From NCBI RefSeq assembly GCF_910578695.1, contig NZ_CAJTQJ010000002.1:62001-126000 (forward strand): a stretch of DNA of 64,000 nucleotides, written 5' to 3'. Numbering within the stretch: position 1 is the first letter of the stretch; every line of letters starts with the position of its first letter. The translations under genes and the position numbers were made by a program. The DNA comes from an uncultured Brachyspira sp. Lineage in GTDB: Bacteria; Spirochaetota; Brachyspiria; Brachyspirales; Brachyspiraceae. Positions 61,101 through 64,000 of this stretch are shown piece by piece. The notes beneath the pieces are model-generated. The model was given only the letters and a program-made list of their open reading frames with translations, did no database searches and had not been told where the DNA came from.

Positions 61101-64000
61101 AGAAGCCTGCATTTTTGCTTTTTCAGAATTAAGCATAGAAATAAACTTATCATCGGAAATAGTCAATATATCATCTTTTAGTACTTCAAAAGAAGACTTC
61201 AAAGCATCAACTTCTTTTATTAATAATTCTTTCTCATTTATAGAATATTGAATCATATTATTCTTATCAAGCACAGCATCTTTTATCTCATCTATAGACT
61301 TATCAAAATCTCTAGTTAAGCTTGAATATTTAGTATCTATCTCTTCTTTTACATTATTAATCTCATCTATTAGCGATAGTTTTACATTTTCTATATCTTC
61401 TAATATATCAGTTACAGAAGAAATTTTTTCGCTGTATTTTCCAAACAATGATAATATTTGTTCATTATTAGCTATAAAATCATTAACCTGAGCTTTAAAT
61501 CTTTCATTGATATTAGATTTTAAATCTTCAAATTCATTAGATAATTTAGATATTGAATTATAAAGTTCTTCTTTTTCTAAATCCATTCTATTTGAAATTA
61601 ATTCAGCATGATTTTCTAATTGTCCGTTTACCTCAGCAACAGAACTCTCTATAGCCTCCAATTTTCCTGCTATATCCATCAAGCCGTTATAATCTATTTT
61701 TTCTTTAAACTCATTATATAACTCTGATAATTCATTTTTTATATTTGCAAATGAATTTTCCTGTTTATCCTTCATTTCTGCTTCATAATGAGTTATTCTT
61801 GAAACTATCTCTTCTTCTTTATTTGAAAGTATATTATTAATTTGAGATTCCAAATTATCTACAACATCTCTAAATTTAGAATCAGATTCTTCTATCATTT
61901 TTGATACAGCATTACTTATGCTTTGATTCAAATTATTAAATGAATCATTTATCATTATATCCAAATTATATTTATTCTTCTCAAGCTCTTCTAACTTTTC
62001 TCTTATATCAGCTTCTATTTTTGAAGAATATTCATTTAAATAATCATCTATATAACCTTTATTAGTATCAACTCTTGCTTTCTCTATCTCTATTCTCAAA
62101 CTGTTGGAATACTCATCTAATGCATTTCTATTATTCTCATAAGCAGAATTTAACATTTTAGAATAATCTTCATAGTTAGAAATTATATTTCTTCCTATAT
62201 CTTCTAAATTCTTAATTATAGATTCATTTTCTTCAAGTCTGTAAGATTCTATATTTTTAAGTTCTTCTTCATACTTTGCAACAGCTTCTTCTATCATACT
62301 GCTGAATCTATCAGTATCAGAAGTCAATCTATTTTCTAAATCAGAAATTCTGTCATTTACAGAATGCAATTTTTCTTCAAGACGAGTATTAATCTCACTT
62401 TCTTTTCCTAATATTTCATCTTTAATAGAAGCTATCATCTTAGCAATAATACCGTTTTTCTTATCTTTTGAACTTTCTATAAAGCTGTCAATATTTTCCT
62501 TAGCCTCTTTTAATTTTTCTAAAAGCAGAGACAAATTATCATCTTTCCAAATAGATATATTATTTTCTATCTCATCTATCTTTCCCTGAACATCAGCAAA
62601 AATTTCAGATTTAAGCTCATCAATTTCAGGTCTTATAGCACTGTCATAAAGTTTTAAAGCCTTATTAGGGTCAGACCAATTATCTTCAAAATATGAAACT
62701 CTCTTATCTATTAAATCTTTAAACTCTTTATTGCCTGATTCTAATTCATCATATAAAGAATATAATTTTTCTCTATTATCATCAAATACATCTCTGGAAA
62801 CTGTATTATCTTCTAATATATCTATTTTCTCTTCCAAAGAATATTTAAACTCAGAAAGCTCTTCAAATAATTTATCAACATCGGTTCTTAAATTAGTATC
62901 AACCCCGTCTAAACTGCTCTTTAAATTATAAACTTCACTTTCTAAATCATAAAGTCTTTCAAAGTCATCTCTCAAAGAATTAAATGTTTCTTCTAATCTG
63001 GCTTTTTCATCTTCTAAAGCCTCTAAAGAATCATTATTTTTTAATTCATCTAATTCATATCTGAATGCTTCAATATTCTCTAATATAAAATTTTTCTCAT
63101 CATATACGGCATTTTTAAATTCTTCTATATTAGTATTAGAAGCATCTAACTTTGCTATTATATCATTAGTGAATGAATTAAATGTCTCTTCAAATTTTTC
63201 TTTCTCCTTTTCAAATAGGGCAGGTATACTGTCTCTATTAGCATTTAATACATCATCTTTGAATAAGATAAAATCATCTCTCAATTTTTGCATCTGCTCA
63301 TTATTTAATACAATGCTTTCTATATTGATAAACTTATCATCAAAATGTTTCTGCAGATTATCATATCTTTCATTGACACTTATTATTCTTGCATCAATTT
63401 TTTCATGCAAATCTTTAATCTTATCTTCAAATTTATTTATATAATTCTGATTAATTTCCAAATCATATATTTTTCTCTCTAAAGCATCGTATTTATCTTC
63501 AACACTTAAAAGTTTAGTATCTATTCTTCCATAGAAATCTTTAACTTTATTTTCTATCTTATGAATATAGTTTTCGCCGTAAATTACCTCATCTGTTTTA
63601 TGCTCTATTTTTTCTATAGTAGATGAAATCTGTTTATTTGCCTTTTCTTCAAACTCATTCATAGATTCATTAAATCTAGCTTCCAAATTATCAAATGAAG
63701 ATTTTAATATATTATCCAATTCTTCTTTTGCTTCATCTAATATATTAATCTTATCTGATATTTTAGCTTCTAATTTATCAGAATAGTCTTTCAAATATTC
63801 ATCAATATGTTCTCTTTCACTTGATAAATGCTTCTCTTCTATTTCCGTTCTTGCATTTTCTATTTCATCTTTAATAGAATTAGAATAATCTTTCAATGAA
63901 TTAAGAGAATTATTATAAACCTCATCTATAAGCTTAGAATAATTTTCGTATGAAACTCTTATTTCTTTTCCTACATTATCTATATCATCTAAAAGTCTAT
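55191..64000 (-). CDS. Giant coiled-coil protein, 5' end outside the window
   Basis: The frame is open from the stop at 55191 to the window edge, giving at least 2935 residues. A TTG at 63896 is not a credible start because the reading continues upstream with similar sequence. Nearly all of it is heptad-type helix rich in Glu, Lys, Asp, Asn and Ile, with no Cys noticed and no membrane helix. A block R..YFED.(W/Y) recurs at 62682, 60330 and 58146, a period of about 784 then 728 residues. Shorter repeats of the type FEEEK..L..EF..LRN.IL also occur. The C-terminus (IIKMYKQGWKPEDIVKNTSY, then a helix) looks like a helix-turn-helix. It resembles large spirochaetal SpiroCoCo-type coiled-coil proteins (recalled name). 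A cytoskeletal or scaffold role is inference. Confidence 0.85.
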   Translation of the reverse strand, partial: RLLDDIDNVGKEIRVSYENYSKLIDEVYNNSLNSLKDYSNSIKDEIENARTEIEEKHLSSEREHIDEYLKDYSDKLEAKISDKINILDEAKEELDNILKSSFDNLEARFNESMNEFEEKANKQISSTIEKIEHKTDEVIYGENYIHKIENKVKDFYGRIDTKLLSVEDKYDALERKIYDLEINQNYINKFEDKIKDLHEKIDARIISVNERYDNLQKHFDDKFINIESIVLNNEQMQKLRDDFILFKDDVLNANRDSIPALFEKEKEKFEETFNSFTNDIIAKLDASNTNIEEFKNAVYDEKNFILENIEAFRYELDELKNNDSLEALEDEKARLEETFNSLRDDFERLYDLESEVYNLKSSLDGVDTNLRTDVDKLFEELSEFKYSLEEKIDILEDNTVSRDVFDDNREKLYSLYDELESGNKEFKDLIDKRVSYFEDNWSDPNKALKLYDSAIRPEIDELKSEIFADVQGKIDEIENNISIWKDDNLSLLLEKLKEAKENIDSFIESSKDKKNGIIAKMIASIKDEILGKESEINTRLEEKLHSVNDRISDLENRLTSDTDRFSSMIEEAVAKYEEELKNIESYRLEENESIIKNLEDIGRNIISNYEDYSKMLNSAYENNRNALDEYSNSLRIEIEKARVDTNKGYIDDYLNEYSSKIEADIREKLEELEKNKYNLDIMINDSFNNLNQSISNAVSKMIEESDSKFRDVVDNLESQINNILSNKEEEIVSRITHYEAEMKDKQENSFANIKNELSELYNEFKEKIDYNGLMDIAGKLEAIESSVAEVNGQLENHAELISNRMDLEKEELYNSISKLSNEFEDLKSNINERFKAQVNDFIANNEQILSLFGKYSEKISSVTDILEDIENVKLSLIDEINNVKEEIDTKYSSLTRDFDKSIDEIKDAVLDKNNMIQYSINEKELLIKEVDALKSSFEVLKDDILTISDDKFISMLNSEKAKMQASIDDVLETLTAKINNNEDSVANLESSLSEYKSMISDAIDEFRDEAASIRDNHNYTDLIEERNRLEESLNTLRDDFSKIEDLEKDLSAIKDNVKGADISLNDEVIRLSEELEELKNNIANAVYKEDKEENEEVSAGIEDIIAVQEDITDIYDNFKKLNDSFEEFKKSIIPQISDFSKLEDKILESKEEIYKEFNNVMNSLPKSYINRDEFNKLEGKLDNIFDSFNNSIVSIKDDLVHSIEKDSKEFKSRLEKRVEYFEDVWSDENKVVELYGDTIAASFAVLKQELELYFNNSFMEFKSKIEAMEKDLNSWKDTNINAITNSLDNAKDNIFDNEQYSEIITMIEALKENIAGKQLELDSKLEENVSNIELQMNTFDYRIKEIEDNQSSLALDISKYSEQLDSILDEYENKVKSKVVNLQDSLKTEGRHTIDYLENNISSIKEDINSSNKGVDVKIKALESYISKINNELNTNTLKLSNELAKDKKELLNIIDEFRKEVYDKITEEISQKDMNILNDFEEFKNKIINSVPNMEELAELFVSEKSEITNEFEEFRNEILNNQTDNLNFAKIFEEEKAKLIDELDHFKSAVRVEYISAEERFEEVKKDYLNNLNNLLDIEKADLHSSFDEIKKEISSIKDNSLSKEDIEKLIDSYKSDIDSSIENRKEEAADKVANGEADASYIEKLIEDERAKINETLEAFRKNIEENYSTVEAVAEVLSKEQEAVENKLLEMKDDILRDMPTLENISQIFEEEKETLRNEFVSLRNDILGNVPTNNDLANMAQQYNARIKDDFQILEQDFSESIKRYKENLSNEMIGFRNEFNDRISNIKDLAEVLQSERDRLMAEIDDIKLKYESGAVYSDNSSSIADSDRIFNEFINFRKSIIELIKEQDAAMNLFNEEKLNIIDSIEALKNKISFDTINRDEVIDMIEDERRQVADMFESIQNDSMDTDLRYLTDSFRDDIIKVFEESNDEFRKRIEDRIVYFEDAYASPDRIKEFYKDAILTEVDSIKNDAYKMLSDISGKVDDAKGEISELENSKIKDIFNKINEAENDINSLVNTIKANIKEQENELRMLSQSQKHISQEVETVRKEREALMDMVKNSDINIRNKIDSLASAVAEAADTASSKIKEKEEAFSTKVKEAEEYINSIGSKFTEENNDVFNKAKEYINSLTASFNEAVTKETNDLSPNIMAIVENFITNEMKKFEKFSDVRSAIHNIENDINNKITDAFNNMNKQLEDNITDFKKKIDTYQEEFMSELKMSIGVEGERAIDDIKSMHSDEVAKLKEMYLTTEKFYTDRQDKNYEDFSKLFEEAYKEYNEKIESLYSQIDDTKLHINTSVEDAVSDLKQALSIKDEFLTSVENNKEKLKEVEEQMNSLQNEFAPSIERLKSIIEEKASELHNKINIYSNDIELQGEKFNARLEELSNNAKSTIENKVTEFDSILENVSRKMNTLLEEKNSEFDALKAHYEGLSESLSALKESISEAVNIRIEEANNIIEESVQAIEENTNDKYDKYIARLNSNLEQTLSLLINDAKGYVQNAKDEIIKAHNDNLDEYDNRIASMKDIVSALEDDIAKYSSEIDVRLENINLSYDEKTNIILKDFENRTDDLQLKLNDAVESIDKMLEVKTNDISLEYNAVKSKIDNIADDIEKYMSIVKVFDNAKEMADSIKEDVSKLSVLAENTKLASADMNKTMSEFENLKEIHSEILDYADTIKKEKDSLKDTYEKVNLLMEMSGEIQERFVNIAENNAMIEHAEEGIQVVIDIASQIENKLSFIKDKEEYADDILQQIRKAEIETETILERVDSIKAAMADVEDTRKNFMDKVYSLERDMAKIDKNDKKVQLFISKLEELNIIIDEIQNQRENLVRMKNQYDDYDKSIVKNLERAEYFVRYLETLLDNADKYMSDKDIKSSNKKAKTLKTDSKKEELIIKMYKQGWKPEDIVKNTSYLRDEVERIIKQWKDRQSRG

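Noticed and set aside
63896..63898. TTG at 63896 as the start of the giant coiled-coil gene
   Set aside because: The frame stays open for 34 more codons to the window edge, with the same repeat-like sequence, so the true start is outside.
1..64000. CRISPR array or prophage
   Set aside because: No regularly spaced direct repeats and no phage structural, integrase or lysis genes were seen; the only mobile element is the IS481-like copy.

Overview
The window looks like chromosomal DNA of an anaerobic spirochaete, most likely Brachyspira. This is inferred from very A+T-rich DNA, a single chemotaxis operon, type III glutamine synthetase, tandem cyclic-nucleotide-binding regulators, many lipoproteins and a giant Cys-free coiled-coil protein of a kind common in spirochaetes. 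No database search was possible, so the genus is a judgement from gene content.

Layout. 1-4.5 kb: a stand-alone tRNA-Ile/tRNA-Ala pair with its own promoter and terminator-like hairpin, a secreted ankyrin protein, a CASTOR/POLLUX-like channel, tsaD, and a decayed RND efflux gene. 4.7-8.5 kb: gpsA, a lipoprotein, and yqhQ overlapping a membrane-anchored protein of unknown function. 8.6-19.5 kb (minus strand): glnN, then a compact nine-gene chemotaxis operon reading, in transcription order, soluble MCP-like protein - STAS - cheY - cheA - cheW - cheR - cheD - cheB - nucleotidyltransferase-fold protein. The last gene starts 6 bases after cheB and appears to have lost all three catalytic carboxylates. 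19.6-28.2 kb: nadE, a flavin/Nim-like protein, two adjacent cNMP-binding proteins, dxr, a DUF6194-like gene, proS and an acetyltransferase. 28.2-33.5 kb (minus): an envelope cluster with an LptF/LptG permease, a DUF2225 protein, an exported propeller-like protein, a GlmU-like enzyme and a TPR-like protein. 33.6-42.2 kb: a MATE pump, an IS481-like element inserted into the metF promoter region, metF, a fucosyltransferase-like gene, and a split methionine synthase. In the split synthase metH and its reactivation domain are separate genes, with a G+C-rich, hairpin-rich repeat island between them. 42.4-55 kb: a glycosyltransferase, a DUF3298 lipoprotein, a 1938-residue double-length UvrA, HPr, a GntP permease, dut and two related lipoproteins. 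55.2 kb to the end: a coiled-coil gene of at least 2935 codons that runs off the window.

How the genes connect. metF, metH and the reactivation gene form the methyl-tetrahydrofolate/methionine cycle. The chemotaxis operon encodes kinase, coupling protein, response regulator and all three receptor-modifying enzymes (CheR, CheB, CheD), but no recognisable CheC, CheX or CheZ phosphatase. The most unusual items are the degenerate nucleotidyltransferase in the chemotaxis operon, the three-module hairpin island at 39.2-39.5 kb, the double UvrA, the giant coiled-coil gene with its 730-785-residue period, and the IS element whose target duplication rebuilds the metF -35 box and whose ribosome binding site lies in a hairpin formed only by read-through transcripts.
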